Shown one piece after another: positions 35,895-45,369 of a stretch of DNA of 64,000 bases (within the stretch, counting starts at the first letter, position 1; each line of letters begins with the position of its first letter). Source of the DNA: Streptomyces antarcticus. GTDB lineage: Bacteria > Actinomycetota > Actinomycetes > Streptomycetales > Streptomycetaceae. The position numbers and the translations under genes are program-made. The notes beneath the pieces were generated by a model that saw only the letters and a list, made by a program, of their open reading frames with translations, had not been told where the DNA came from and ran no database searches. Location of the stretch: contig NZ_JAPNLM010000007.1 of assembly GCF_026627255.1 (NCBI RefSeq), positions 248,001 through 312,000 on the forward strand. Direction: 5' to 3'.

Positions 35895-37317
35895 GTGTTC
35901 TGCGCCTGAAATAGGGCAGCTAAGTTTCTACCTCTTTTTGGTGTTCGGTGGGGTGATCTTTTCGAGGTAGTCGGCGAGGGAGTTGAGGATCTCGTCGGCG
36001 GTCTTGGCCCAGGTGAACGGTCTCGGGTTCTCGTTCCAGGTCTCGATCCACGCCCGGATGTCACGTTCCAGGGTTTGGACTGAGGTGTGCACACCCCGGC
36101 GGATGAGCTTGTCCGTCAGGAGGCCGAACCAGCGCTCGACCTGGTTCATCCAGGAGGAGCCGGTAGGCGTGAAGTGGACGTGGAAGCGGGGGTGGCGGGC
36201 GAGCCACTTCTGGACTTCTTCGGTCTTGTGGGTGGCGTAGTTGTCGCAGACGAGGTGCACGTCCAGTTCGGCCGGGACGGCCTTGTCTATGGTGATCAGG
36301 AACTTCCGGAACTCGATGGCGCGGTGGCGGCGGTGCAGGGCGCTGATGACTGTGCCGTCGGCGATGTTGAACGCGGCGAACAGGCTCGTGATGCCGTGGC
36401 GCAGGTAGTCGTGGGTGTGGCGCTCGGGCATTCCCGGCATCATCGGCAGCACGGCCTGGGACCGGTCCAGGGCCTGTATCTGGGACTTCTCGTCGACGCA
36501 GAGCACTACAGCGCGCTCGGGCGGGTTGTGGTAGAGCCCGACCACGTCGACGACCTTGTCAACGAACTGCGGGTTGGTGGAGAGCTTGAACGAGTCGTCC
36601 TGCAGGTGCGGCTTGAGGTCGAATTTCTTCCAGATCCGCCCGATCGTGGACTTCGACAGACCGGTGCGCTGAGCCATCGAGGCGCGCGACCAGTGCGTAT
36701 CCCTGCCCGGTATCGACTCCAGCGTTGCCACCACGATGTCCTCGACCCGGTCCAACAGGATCGAGGGCGGGCGGCCCACGCGCTGTTCGTCCGCCAGACC
36801 GTCCAGGCGGTCCTCGATGAACCTCGCCCGCCAGCGGCTCACCGTGTCCTGGCCGATCCCCAGATCCTCCGCGACCTGCAGGTTCGTCGCACCCTCCGCG
36901 CACCGCAGCACGATCTTCGCCCGCAACGCCAGGAACTGGGCGGTCTTCGCGCGCCGCGCCCACCTCGTCAACTCGGCGCGCTCCGACTCGGTGAGCACCA
37001 GCTCCGCCATCCGCCGGCCCGGCCTCGACTCATCCGCCAGCCCCGCCATCCGCAGGTCGGCGAAACGACCACGCCACTTACGGGCCGTCGTCACCGTCAC
37101 ACCACATACCCTGGCAACCTCAACATTTGACGCACCATCAACACACGCAAGCACGATTCGCGCACGCTCGGCGAACCGACGCGACACCGCCCCGGCCACC
37201 CAACGCTCCAGCTCAGCGCGCTCCTCCTCGGACAACACGACTTCAACAGCACGGGGACCAGAACGCGTCATGCAAACACTCTAGCTAATTAGCTGCCTCA
37301 TTTCAGGCGCAGAACAC
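35895..37317. mobile_element. Second IS630-family insertion sequence
   Basis: 1423 bp, TA duplication at 35893-35894 and 37318-37319, terminal repeats starting GTGTTCTGCGCCTGAAAT. Unrelated in sequence to the IS630 at 25.1 kb. Confidence 0.92.
35928..37271 (-). CDS. IS630-family transposase with extended N-terminus
   Basis: 447 residues, about 80 more than usual. The N-terminal HTH region is present twice (RIVLACVDGASNVEVARVCG, KIVLRCAEGATNLQVAEDLG), followed by VGRPPSILLDRVEDIVVATL and the DDE core LCVDEKSQIQALDRSQ, VCDNYATHKTEEVQKWL, SSWMNQVERWFGLLTDKLI. Unbroken. Confidence 0.93.
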   Translation of the reverse strand: MTRSGPRAVEVVLSEEERAELERWVAGAVSRRFAERARIVLACVDGASNVEVARVCGVTVTTARKWRGRFADLRMAGLADESRPGRRMAELVLTESERAELTRWARRAKTAQFLALRAKIVLRCAEGATNLQVAEDLGIGQDTVSRWRARFIEDRLDGLADEQRVGRPPSILLDRVEDIVVATLESIPGRDTHWSRASMAQRTGLSKSTIGRIWKKFDLKPHLQDDSFKLSTNPQFVDKVVDVVGLYHNPPERAVVLCVDEKSQIQALDRSQAVLPMMPGMPERHTHDYLRHGITSLFAAFNIADGTVISALHRRHRAIEFRKFLITIDKAVPAELDVHLVCDNYATHKTEEVQKWLARHPRFHVHFTPTGSSWMNQVERWFGLLTDKLIRRGVHTSVQTLERDIRAWIETWNENPRPFTWAKTADEILNSLADYLEKITPPNTKKR

Positions 37318-37356
37318 TAGAATCAACGCCGTTCAGTGTGGGCGGGGGTCGGGATG

Positions 37357-37818
37357 TCAAGGGCTGCTCGTGAGCATGTTGATGTTGATGGTGGCCTTGT
37401 AGGTGGTCCGGTCGATGGCGGGTCCGCGTGCGTTGTATTTGGAGATCGCTCGTTTGACGATGCGGTCTTTGGTGCGGATCCGCCGGGCGGGCAGGAGGTG
37501 GGCCAGCACGTGACGTCCGATGGCTCCGACCAGGTCGGTCATGGTGTCGGTGGTGATACCGGCGGCCAGGACCAACTGGTCGCGGGCGGCGGCGACGTCT
37601 GCGCCGTGTTCGTCGCGGACGGTCCCGTTGAATTTCTGGAGGTCCGGGCTGCCGACGGTGCGGTGCTTGGCGTACCGCTTGCACTGCACCACGATCTTCC
37701 TCCCGTCCGAAAGCCGGCCGAGCCGCGGCCCCCCGACGCGCGTTCCGTGAAAGAACCGGCCCTCTTGGACATGCTCTGAGGCCCCGTCAGCACAAGACCG
37801 AGAAATCCGCTCACGCAA
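37357..37818 (-). pseudogene. Chimera of Mrr-like nuclease fragment and IS4 transposase C-terminus
   Basis: The first half (DGRKIVVQCKRYAKHRTVGS, PDLQKFNGTVRDEHGADVAA) is the core of a restriction-endonuclease-like domain with the Q-x-K catalytic motif. At residue about 78 it switches to ARDQLVLAAGITTDTMTDLV, GRHVLAHLLPARRIRTKDRI, VKRAISKYNARG, the C-terminus of Streptomyces IS4-family transposases, ending at 37357. A join of two broken genes; not expected to be functional. Confidence 0.7.
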
Positions 37819-38023
37819 CCGCTCGCCTCTGGCTGCAGGTCGGCGCCCACCGAGTCGATTTCGACGTCGTTGAAGGTGTGCTCCCCGGTTCCGATGGCCC
37901 CGGCCTCCCTGCTCATCGCCTGCGGTGAAAACCTGGGTGCCTAAGCTGTGGATGAAGGTTCAGGCGTCCCTGCCCTACCAGATGAACACCGGTTCCGGGA
38001 CGAAGAGGTGAGAGTGCGTCGGA

Positions 38024-38920
38024 TCAGTGGTGGGCCGGATCGGCTGATGGTTGGTGTTTCTGGAATGCCTCGGTCATCTGCGCTCCGATCTCCGGGGTCA
38101 GCCGACCCGTCAGCTCGAACCCGAGTTGATGGGCGACGTCACGGCTGTGCATGTCGACCGAGGACTCCACGAGGTCCGCGTACACATCGACCGAGCGGCG
38201 GATCCGCCGTGGCGATACCAACAACAGCCAAAGTCCTGGCACGAGCGCGGGCCACCAGTACGCGCCGACGACCAGGTAGGCCAAACTCCACACCGGCGTT
38301 CGGGCGGCTGAGGCAGACCGCTCCTGGATCGTTGTCACCTCCACCCGTGCCGCGTCGGGCAGCACCAGCCACAGCCGCGGCCACGTGGTGGTCAGGTCGA
38401 GGCCAGTGCCGCGGCGGACGCGGTCGGCGACGGTACGTAGTCGGTCGCCCGCCCACGTCGGGCAGTTCGGCTCGGTCTCGGAGATCGCGTCGCGGCGCAG
38501 CACAGCGCGACGCGCCCTGGCCTTGGCCTGGCGGTTGTCCGGGTCGGCCAGCACCGCCCTGATCGCGGTGTCCGCCTTCGCCTCTGCCCGGTGCCAGCGG
38601 CGGTGGCGCAGCGCGGTGAACGGCCTGCCGAGGCCCGTACCCGTCGCTCCCCAGGAGCTGATCACGACATCGCCCAACGCCGTCACCGCGAGCCCCACCG
38701 CAGCGGTCGCGGCGAGGAACCCCGCCGCGGTCCACACCAGAGCCGGCCCCGTGGACACCGCCATCACGCGCGTCCGCAGCAGCGCGATGTCGAGTGCGTG
38801 CGAGGGTCCGAGTACGACCGCCGCCACCACGACGGCCACGAACACCGCGGCGGGCAGCGCGAGTAGGGCTGCCCAGCGACCTGCCAGATTCTTGCCGAGC
38901 TCCGTGAGGAAGACGTTCAC
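38024..38920 (-). CDS. Membrane protein of the CHAT module
   Basis: About 298 residues from a GTG that overlaps the stop of the upstream small gene (GTGA). Three hydrophobic spans: AALLALPAAVFVAVVVAAVV near the N-terminus, PALVWTAAGFLAATAAVGLAV, and SLAYLVVGAYWWPALVPGLW near residues 215-240. A basic, helical cytoplasmic loop lies between the second and third spans. No recognised family. Its coupling to the next gene and closeness to the CHAT protease suggest it is a partner or target, perhaps a membrane-acting effector; this is inference. Confidence 0.72.
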   Translation of the reverse strand: MNVFLTELGKNLAGRWAALLALPAAVFVAVVVAAVVLGPSHALDIALLRTRVMAVSTGPALVWTAAGFLAATAAVGLAVTALGDVVISSWGATGTGLGRPFTALRHRRWHRAEAKADTAIRAVLADPDNRQAKARARRAVLRRDAISETEPNCPTWAGDRLRTVADRVRRGTGLDLTTTWPRLWLVLPDAARVEVTTIQERSASAARTPVWSLAYLVVGAYWWPALVPGLWLLLVSPRRIRRSVDVYADLVESSVDMHSRDVAHQLGFELTGRLTPEIGAQMTEAFQKHQPSADPAHH

Positions 38921-39273
38921 AGCTCGACCCTGATCTCGCGGAACGGCTGCCCGGTGAGATGGCACGACGGCTGCTTGTCGGTCGCATTGCGCGGGCACGC
39001 GCCGGTCGGGCACTTCCATGCCGTGACGACCACGTTCCGTGGTCCCGGCCACCGGGCGAAGTCGCGGTACGCCCGAGTCAGGTTGTCTATGCCGTGCTCG
39101 GCGAAGGCGCTGTCGAGCAGGTCGAGGTCGGCTTCGGGCACCGCGCCCCGAGAAGCCGCCTCGACGACCCTGGCCAGCACGTCTGCCACGCCGTACCGCG
39201 CGGCGCGTTCCGCCAGCGCCTCTCCCGCCTGCTCGCAAAGAGTCCCGACACGCGGACCGGTCGTTGGTGCCAT
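38917..39273 (-). CDS. Small Cys-containing protein of the CHAT module
   Basis: 118 residues: a helical N-terminal half (LCEQAGEALAERAARYGVAD), an EADLDLLDSAFAEHGIDNLT stretch, then a conserved-looking KCPTGACPRN...QPSCHLTGQPFREIRVEL tail with three Cys and a His that could bind metal. Divergent from the CHAT gene by 69 bases. Similar small proteins accompany CHAT and other effector proteins in actinomycete conflict systems. No catalytic motif. Confidence 0.65.
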   Translation of the reverse strand: MAPTTGPRVGTLCEQAGEALAERAARYGVADVLARVVEAASRGAVPEADLDLLDSAFAEHGIDNLTRAYRDFARWPGPRNVVVTAWKCPTGACPRNATDKQPSCHLTGQPFREIRVEL

Positions 39274-39342
39274 GCCTACTCCGAACCCCCTTCGCGACGA
39301 TCCTGCTAACGCTACCGTGGAGGGAACGGATCGGGGGGCCGC

Positions 39343-42300
39343 ATGTACGACGATGTCCGGTTGGTGGTCGAGAACTTCGAGTCTTCCGCTGACGTCGGCG
39401 CACTGCTCGCCGCCACTCTCCCTCCGCCGTCACGGTGCCCGCGGCACCTGTTGCCGCACCTCGCGCAGGCGTACTGGCTCCGCTACCGCGCGCAGAGCGG
39501 GTTCGACGGCTTGATCGACCAGGAGTTCTGGGCGTCCGTCGTGGGCGGGGACGCCGATCCCGTGGTCGCCGCCGTCACCGCCGCGGAGCAGTACCGGGAG
39601 CTGATGGAGGCACGGGCGGATTTCCTCGAATGCCAGGACCCCGAGTCGCTCGTCGACTTCGTGAATGCCTACACCGCGTTGCTGGACGCTGTGGACGACG
39701 AGCGGATGAAGGCCGCGCTCACCGCCGACCAGTGCGCCTTGCTGCTCATGCTCGACGAGTACCACGGCACGAACGACTACGCCGAGAAGGTCCTCAACGC
39801 GCTGGACTGGGTGCTGGCCCGCACGCCCCTGGCCGACCCGCAACGCGCCCGCCGGCTGGTCGATCGCGCCCGCGCTCGGGTGTCCGCGGGCAGGCGGCGA
39901 GGTCAGGTGCTCGCCGACTACCGGGCCGCCGCCCAGCTGGCACTGCGCGAACGCCCGGTGTGGCGCGACATCGTGGTCGAGCTCGCGCAGTACGAGTCGG
40001 ACCTCTACGCGAACGGCGCCGCGCCGATCTATCTGGCAGGCGCGTTCGTCACCTGCCGCGACCTCGCCGACGCGCTGGAGCGGGATTTCGGCAACACGGT
40101 GACCCTGTCCCCGCTCGCCCAGCTCGAACATGAGGTCAGCAGCCGCATCGGGCCGGACATGGCGCGCTTCCTGCGGACCTGCCACCGCGATCCCCACGCT
40201 CTGCTGGCGCAGCAGGACAAGGTCGAAGCTTTGCGGCGGCAGGACATCGGGCCTGGCGTACTGGTGGAACGGCGAGACCAGGCGTGGTTGCTCGCCATCG
40301 GGCTGCCGCTCGACCACGAGGGCAGGCTGGACGCGCTGCTGGACCTCTACAGCCGGCACACCGACCTCTGGGAGCTCGGCGGTGACACCGCGGCGATCGG
40401 GCTCGCCTGCGACACGGTCTTCGAAGCGATGCTCACCACCTCACCAGACGACTCGCGCAGAGCCGAGCTGTTGAAGGCGCTCGCCCACGCGGCGGAGACC
40501 CTCTCCGTCCAGACCGGCTCCCCCGATGACGCGACGGTCGCGGTCGCCGCGGCCCGCGCGCTGCTGGAGATGCCCGCCCGCGACGAAGGCCAGCGAGCAG
40601 TGCGGCTCTCCACCCTGGCATCCACGCTGGTCAGGCAGTTCGAACTCGGCGCCAACCCGGCGGCCGGCCAGGAGGCCGTCACCGTCGCGGAGGAGGCCCT
40701 CGCGCTGACCCCGCCCGGCGACGAGGACCTCCCGTTGCGCTGGTCGGGATTGTCCACCGCCGCGCTGCAGGTGGCAGAGGCCGGGGACCACGCTCTGTTT
40801 GCCCGGGCCGTCGAGGCGGGCGCACAGGCAGTGGCCACCATTCCCACGGACGACGTACGCCGTATCGGAATGCTCTACAACTACGCCGCCGCCGTGCAGA
40901 CGCAGGCGGTCGCGACCGACGTCACGGACGCCGAGCCGTTTCGCGAGGCCGAACGCGCCTACCGCGCCGCGCTCGCACTGCTGGCTCCCGACCACCCCGA
41001 CAACCCGCGCATCGAAAGCACGATCGCCGATCTGCTCTACCACCGGTACCACCAGTGCGGCGACCTGGACGCACTGGACGACTCGCTCACCCTGGCCGAG
41101 AAGGCCGTTCGCGAGACGCCGCATGACCACCACTGGTGGCCGTTGCGAGCGTTCGCACTCGCGCGCTCGGCCCGAGCGCTCGCGACGTTCGGCGGACCGC
41201 GCGCCGACGAGTTGCGCCAACAGGCGATCGCCCACTACCGGGCGGTCGGCACGCACCCGGCCGCCACCGCGCAGCACCGGATGCTGTGCGAGCGGGGGCA
41301 GGCCGACATACTCGCCGAGGCGGACCCGGCGACGATACTGAACGCGCTGGAACGCGTGATCGCGGCCATACCGGCGACGATCAGCCGGGCGCTGCCGCGA
41401 AGTCAGCGGCTGCGGGCCGTGCGGCAGTTGGACGGGCTCGCCGACCGTGTGGTGGACGCCGGGGCGCAGTCAGGCGAGCTGGACCGGGCGCTGGAGCTGC
41501 TCGAACAGTCCCGGGCCGTGCTGTTCGGCGACGCGTGGGGAATCCGCCGCGGCTGGGCGAAGCTGCACAAGATCCGGCCGGAACTCGCCGAGGAGCTCAG
41601 CCGGGTGGAGAAGGATCTCGCCGACGCCGACTCCTACTCCGACCTGACGTTCCACATCGAGGTGGAGTACGCCGGCCGGACCTCCACCAGGGACTGGGAT
41701 CCGCGGCCGCAGGCCGTGGAACGGATCAGGCGGCTCGCGGCGCGCCGGGACGGGCTGATCCAGACCGCGCGGGCGGTGCGGGGGCTTGAGAACCTACTGA
41801 TGCCGGCCGACCTTGAGATGCTGCGCGAGCGCCTGACCGGGCACACCGCGGTGATCGTCAGCGCGGCGGGCACCGCGCTCGTCGTTCCCGGCGACTACTT
41901 GCGGCCCGTCGAGGCCGTGCCGTTGCGGCAGATGACCGCAAGCACAGCCCGCGCCCAGCTCAAAAAGCTGCGGGCGGCGCTCGCTGACGTGAAGGCCCCT
42001 GGGTGCTCGTTCGACCGGCGCGAGCAGGCACAGCTGGACCTGCACGCCGTGCTGGAGTGGCTGTGGGACACCACGGCCGGCCCGGTACTGGACCGGGTCG
42101 CGGACTCGCGGCTGTGGTGGTGTCCGGTCGGCGTCATGGCAGGGCTGCCGCTGCACGCGGCAGGCAGGCACCGCGACCGCGCAGGGCTGACCGTCTTCGA
42201 CCGCGTTGTCGCTTCGTACACGCCGTCGCTCACCGCGCTCGCCGACACCGTCACCACGCCCTCGCCGCAGCACTCCCGGCCCACCGCGCTCGTCGTCGGC

Positions 42301-42873
42301 GTCGGCGAGCGTGAAGGCGTGCCCACGCTGCCGAGCGCCCGCGACGAGGCCGAGGCGGTGGCCGCGCTTCTGCCCGGCTCTACTGTGCTCATGGACTCCG
42401 CCGCCTCCGCGGACGCCATCAAGGACGGCCTGCACGATCATGTGATCGCCCACTTCGCCTGCCACGGCCGTGCGGTCAGCTCCGCCGGGCACCCCGACCT
42501 CGGCGGGCTGATGCTCAACAACGGGATGTTCGTTCCGTCGTTCGTGGGCGACTTGCGCACCACGCAAGCGCAGCTCGCGTTCCTGTCCGCGTGCGACACA
42601 GCCAGTCCCGACCCGGCGCTGGTGGACGAGCCGCTGAACCTGGCATCGGCGTTCCACCTCGCCGGCTTCCGCGGAGTCATCGGCACGCTGTGGCACACCG
42701 CGGACAGCACCGAGACCGCCGTGGCGGTGTACGAGGCGCTCACCGCGTACGGCACCCGGCCCGCCGACACCGCCCAGGCGGCCACCGCGCTCACCGAGAC
42801 CTCACGTCGCATGAGGGACGCCTACCCGGCCGTGCCGACGCGGTGGGCCGCGCACGTGCACGTCGGCGACTGA
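39343..42873 (+). CDS. TPR-CHAT protease (caspase-like)
   Basis: 1176 residues, start ATG with GGAGGGAACGG upstream. Residues about 100-830 are alpha-helical TPR-like repeats; the C-terminal 330 residues form a CHAT domain: WWCPVGVMAGLPLHAAGRHR, ALVVGVGEREGVPTLPSARD, VIAHFACHGRAVS with catalytic His1041, LAFLSACDTASPD with catalytic Cys1084, and NLASAFHLAGFRGVIGTLWH. CHAT enzymes are clan CD peptidases that cleave effectors in bacterial suicide systems. The repeats are the likely sensor or docking part. No transmembrane segment. Confidence 0.9.
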   Translation: MYDDVRLVVENFESSADVGALLAATLPPPSRCPRHLLPHLAQAYWLRYRAQSGFDGLIDQEFWASVVGGDADPVVAAVTAAEQYRELMEARADFLECQDPESLVDFVNAYTALLDAVDDERMKAALTADQCALLLMLDEYHGTNDYAEKVLNALDWVLARTPLADPQRARRLVDRARARVSAGRRRGQVLADYRAAAQLALRERPVWRDIVVELAQYESDLYANGAAPIYLAGAFVTCRDLADALERDFGNTVTLSPLAQLEHEVSSRIGPDMARFLRTCHRDPHALLAQQDKVEALRRQDIGPGVLVERRDQAWLLAIGLPLDHEGRLDALLDLYSRHTDLWELGGDTAAIGLACDTVFEAMLTTSPDDSRRAELLKALAHAAETLSVQTGSPDDATVAVAAARALLEMPARDEGQRAVRLSTLASTLVRQFELGANPAAGQEAVTVAEEALALTPPGDEDLPLRWSGLSTAALQVAEAGDHALFARAVEAGAQAVATIPTDDVRRIGMLYNYAAAVQTQAVATDVTDAEPFREAERAYRAALALLAPDHPDNPRIESTIADLLYHRYHQCGDLDALDDSLTLAEKAVRETPHDHHWWPLRAFALARSARALATFGGPRADELRQQAIAHYRAVGTHPAATAQHRMLCERGQADILAEADPATILNALERVIAAIPATISRALPRSQRLRAVRQLDGLADRVVDAGAQSGELDRALELLEQSRAVLFGDAWGIRRGWAKLHKIRPELAEELSRVEKDLADADSYSDLTFHIEVEYAGRTSTRDWDPRPQAVERIRRLAARRDGLIQTARAVRGLENLLMPADLEMLRERLTGHTAVIVSAAGTALVVPGDYLRPVEAVPLRQMTASTARAQLKKLRAALADVKAPGCSFDRREQAQLDLHAVLEWLWDTTAGPVLDRVADSRLWWCPVGVMAGLPLHAAGRHRDRAGLTVFDRVVASYTPSLTALADTVTTPSPQHSRPTALVVGVGEREGVPTLPSARDEAEAVAALLPGSTVLMDSAASADAIKDGLHDHVIAHFACHGRAVSSAGHPDLGGLMLNNGMFVPSFVGDLRTTQAQLAFLSACDTASPDPALVDEPLNLASAFHLAGFRGVIGTLWHTADSTETAVAVYEALTAYGTRPADTAQAATALTETSRRMRDAYPAVPTRWAAHVHVGD

Positions 42874-43127
42874 GCTGCTGGAGGGTGCCACCCCCGTTCG
42901 GGCCAGTCTGGGTGACCGACGCGGAGCCGGTCTCTCGCTGCCTGGGTGCGGTCGGGGCAGTTCATCTTGGCGAGGACGTTGGCCACGAGCCGTTTGGCAC
43001 CGTGCTCCGAGATCTGGAGCCGACGTGTGATCAGCTTGTTGCTCAGACCCTCCACCAGGAGATGCGGAGTCTCCCGCTCGCGTGGGGTGAGCGTGGCGAT
43101 GCGGTCGCGGTGCCCCGCCATGCTCAC
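42822..43127 (-). pseudogene. LuxR-type regulator remnant (HTH only)
   Basis: 101 residues: TLTPRERETPHLLVEGLSNK, LITRRLQISEHGAKRLVANV, LAKMNCPDRTQAARDRL, a GerE/LuxR helix-turn-helix near its usual C-terminal position. No receiver or ATPase domain upstream, and the tail overlaps the CHAT 3' end on the other strand. Probably a truncated fragment. Confidence 0.7.
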
Positions 43128-43193
43128 CGTCGGCCAGATACGGAGAACTTCGGGACACCAGGACGAGGCCGCGCAATGGAGCGCACTGGCCCG

Positions 43194-43960
43194 TCAACTG
43201 CTGATGGCCAAACGGTCGGCCCGTCGCGGGCGCAGTGCGCGAACGGTGTCGGGTGGCCTGCCAACCCCCGGCAAGCGCGGATGAGTCAATGGACAGCGGC
43301 GGCGGCCCCAAGGGACAAGATCGTGAGACAGAAGTGCCGTGTCCCCAAACTGAGACAGTCGGGACAGCGTCTTGCGCCGGTCCTCCAGCTCCCCGGCCCG
43401 CAGCGCCTTCCGCTGCTGATGCACCCATCGCCCGAGCGGGAAGTCCTTGGTGACGCCGACCTCGACCTCGACGTCATACGGAACAGCGTAGAGACCGGTG
43501 ATCTCGTTCTCCCTGCGCCACCGCAGCAGGGCCTGGTAGCCCTCCAGCCACACCAGCGACTCCGGCCGGTACACCCGGGTGCGCAGGAACGCCGCGATCG
43601 TGGCGGCGTCGCACGGGCTGGAGAAGTGCAGCAGGGCCGCTCCGGCAGCGGCCTGCGTGACATCGTGCTCCTGGTCCCCGCCGTCGCCTTCGCCACCGGC
43701 CCCGACGATCCGCCCCTCTTCGTCGTGCCGGACGTGCACCTTGCGCTTCCCGCTGGTGAGCGCACGGGAGGCGAGCTGCTCGACCAGGCGCTCATCATGC
43801 GAGCGCAGGCCCTGGAGCACGGCCACGGGAGGCTTGAAGCTCGCGGAGGCGACCATGTCGGTCGGGTCCTCGTTCGGCTCCAGGAACACCGGCACGATGA
43901 TCCGCGCCACCTTGGTGGAGCCGTCCTTGTTGAGCCGGAGCGCCCGGCCGATGTTCTGTG
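43194..43960 (-). pseudogene. Fragment of a DEAD/DEAH helicase with HA domains
   Basis: Begins within the helicase C-terminal domain (QNIGRALRLNKDGSTKVARI, VPVFLEPNEDPTDMVASASF) and runs into the linker and the first helicase-associated repeat (YQALLRWRRENEITGLYAVP, FPLGRWVHQQRKALRAGELE). Both ends are missing. Related pieces lie at 55.4 and 56.1 kb. Confidence 0.75.
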
Positions 43961-44126
43961 CGATCTCTCGGTCTTGTGACAGTGAAGTGAGAGACAGCGA
44001 GGGCTTGTGCGTTGGCGCAGGTCAGCGCCGGTTTCCTGAGTAGAGCGCACTGTCATGGGTGTGAGAGATCGCGACGATTCCACTGCCACAAGGCGATATT
44101 CGTGCAGGTGGCGCACTGATACGAAT

Positions 44127-44598
44127 CCGAGAGATCGCACTCCTGGCGAGCGGCTCCAGCGCGTTCGTGGAGATCGACCGCACGATGTCCTACGCCCGCC
44201 TGGTCGCCAAGCTGGAGCGCTACGACGCCTACCGCAACGCCTCGGCATCCGGCCGCGGCAACGCCGCCCGCGCACCACGCAGCCACTGGCAGGAGACCTA
44301 CGCCGGCCCGTTCCTGGAGCGGCGGTTCCCGCCGGTGCTGTTCGTCTTCGCCCCGGCCCCACGCCGCGCGGTGCCGACCACGAGGGAGGCCGTCTTCCAC
44401 GAGCGGGCCCGCAGGGTGGGGAGCGTGAACTACCGGCTCACCGTGGCCACCACGACCCTGCCCCTCCTGACCCGCGACAGGTGCGGTCGCGCTCGGCCAA
44501 CGCCAGACGCCGCCGCCAGCCGATGGGAGCGGGGTGGCGGCGCAGAGAGCCCACGACCAGCGCGAGTGCCCCGAAACCTGGTCACACTAAATCTCTGA
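44127..44598 (+). pseudogene. C-terminal fragment of a replication-relaxation family protein
   Basis: FVEIDRTMSYARLVAKLERY, WQETYAGPFLERRFPPVLFV and TREAVFHERARRVGSVNYRL match the C-terminal part of Replic_Relax proteins of actinomycete plasmids. The N-terminus is absent; the sequence upstream (43961-44126) is not coding. Confidence 0.7.
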
Positions 44599-44672
44599 CC
44601 AGCGAATTCAAGTGGGCGGAGGCTCGGTGATCACCAACCGGACAGACACATTCGGCAACTGACCGCCCCACG

Positions 44673-45317
44673 TCAGGTCCGTTCGGAGGTATCCGGCGCG
44701 GGTCGGCTGCCGTCGCTGTTGCCCCGTGGCCCTGCGGTAGCAGTGAGGAAGTCGTCGAGCATGGTGATCTGTGCGTCTTCAGGGAATCGGCCGGGGTCGA
44801 AGAGGGCTTGCACGACGAGGCCGTGTGTGAAGGCGACGGCAGCTGCCGACAGTTGTTCCGGATCGGCGTCTGCGGGCAGCTGGCCGAGGTCGCGCGCGAC
44901 CTCGAAGTGGGGGCTGATGGCCGAGCGGAGGCGGGTGTATCGGTCAGCCTGTTGCCTGGCCAGTTCATCGTCGGCGAGGGAGAGGTCCCAGGAACTGACC
45001 CAGATGCGGTTTCGGGCAGTGTCGTCCGAGGTCAGCGGCAGAATGTCCAGGAGGGCGGCGCGTACGGTGGCGAGGCCGGGTCCAGGACGTGCGCGGCGGG
45101 GCCTCTGTGCGGTGCGGTGCTCCAGCAGGTCCAAGGCATGTTGGATCAGGGCTCGTTTCGTCGGGAAGTAGTGCATGAGCATCCCGGTCGACACGTCCAT
45201 GGTGGCGGCGACCGCACGCAGGGTCAGGCCACCGAACCCCTTGTCGGCCATGACGCGCCAGACCGCCTCGGAAACGTCCTGGCGGCGGGCTTCTCGATCT
45301 CCGGGTGCGGGTGGCAT
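44673..45317 (-). CDS. TetR/AcrR-family regulator
   Basis: 214 residues. HTH VMADKGFGGLTLRAVAATMD then VSTGMLMHYFPTKRALIQHA; C-terminal ligand-binding domain of the TetR_C_6/BetI-like type (HGLVVQALFDPGRFPEDAQI). Divergent from the GNAT gene, 52 bases apart. Confidence 0.9.
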   Translation of the reverse strand: MPPAPGDREARRQDVSEAVWRVMADKGFGGLTLRAVAATMDVSTGMLMHYFPTKRALIQHALDLLEHRTAQRPRRARPGPGLATVRAALLDILPLTSDDTARNRIWVSSWDLSLADDELARQQADRYTRLRSAISPHFEVARDLGQLPADADPEQLSAAAVAFTHGLVVQALFDPGRFPEDAQITMLDDFLTATAGPRGNSDGSRPAPDTSERT

Positions 45318-45329
45318 GCTGCTAGCTTA

Positions 45330-45349
45330 CGTACCGAACGCTTGTTACG
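45330..45349. promoter_or_regulatory. Imperfect palindrome between TetR and GNAT genes
   Basis: CGTACCGAACGCTTGTTACG matches its reverse complement at 14 of 20 positions, including CGTA/TACG ends. Placed to control both divergent genes; likely TetR site. Confidence 0.45.
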
Positions 45350-45369
45350 CACCCGAGAGTGAGGCTTCC

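Noticed and set aside
42802..43428. A 208-residue minus-strand frame
   Set aside because: The overlapping frame at 42822-43127 carries a clear LuxR HTH; this one is composition-driven.
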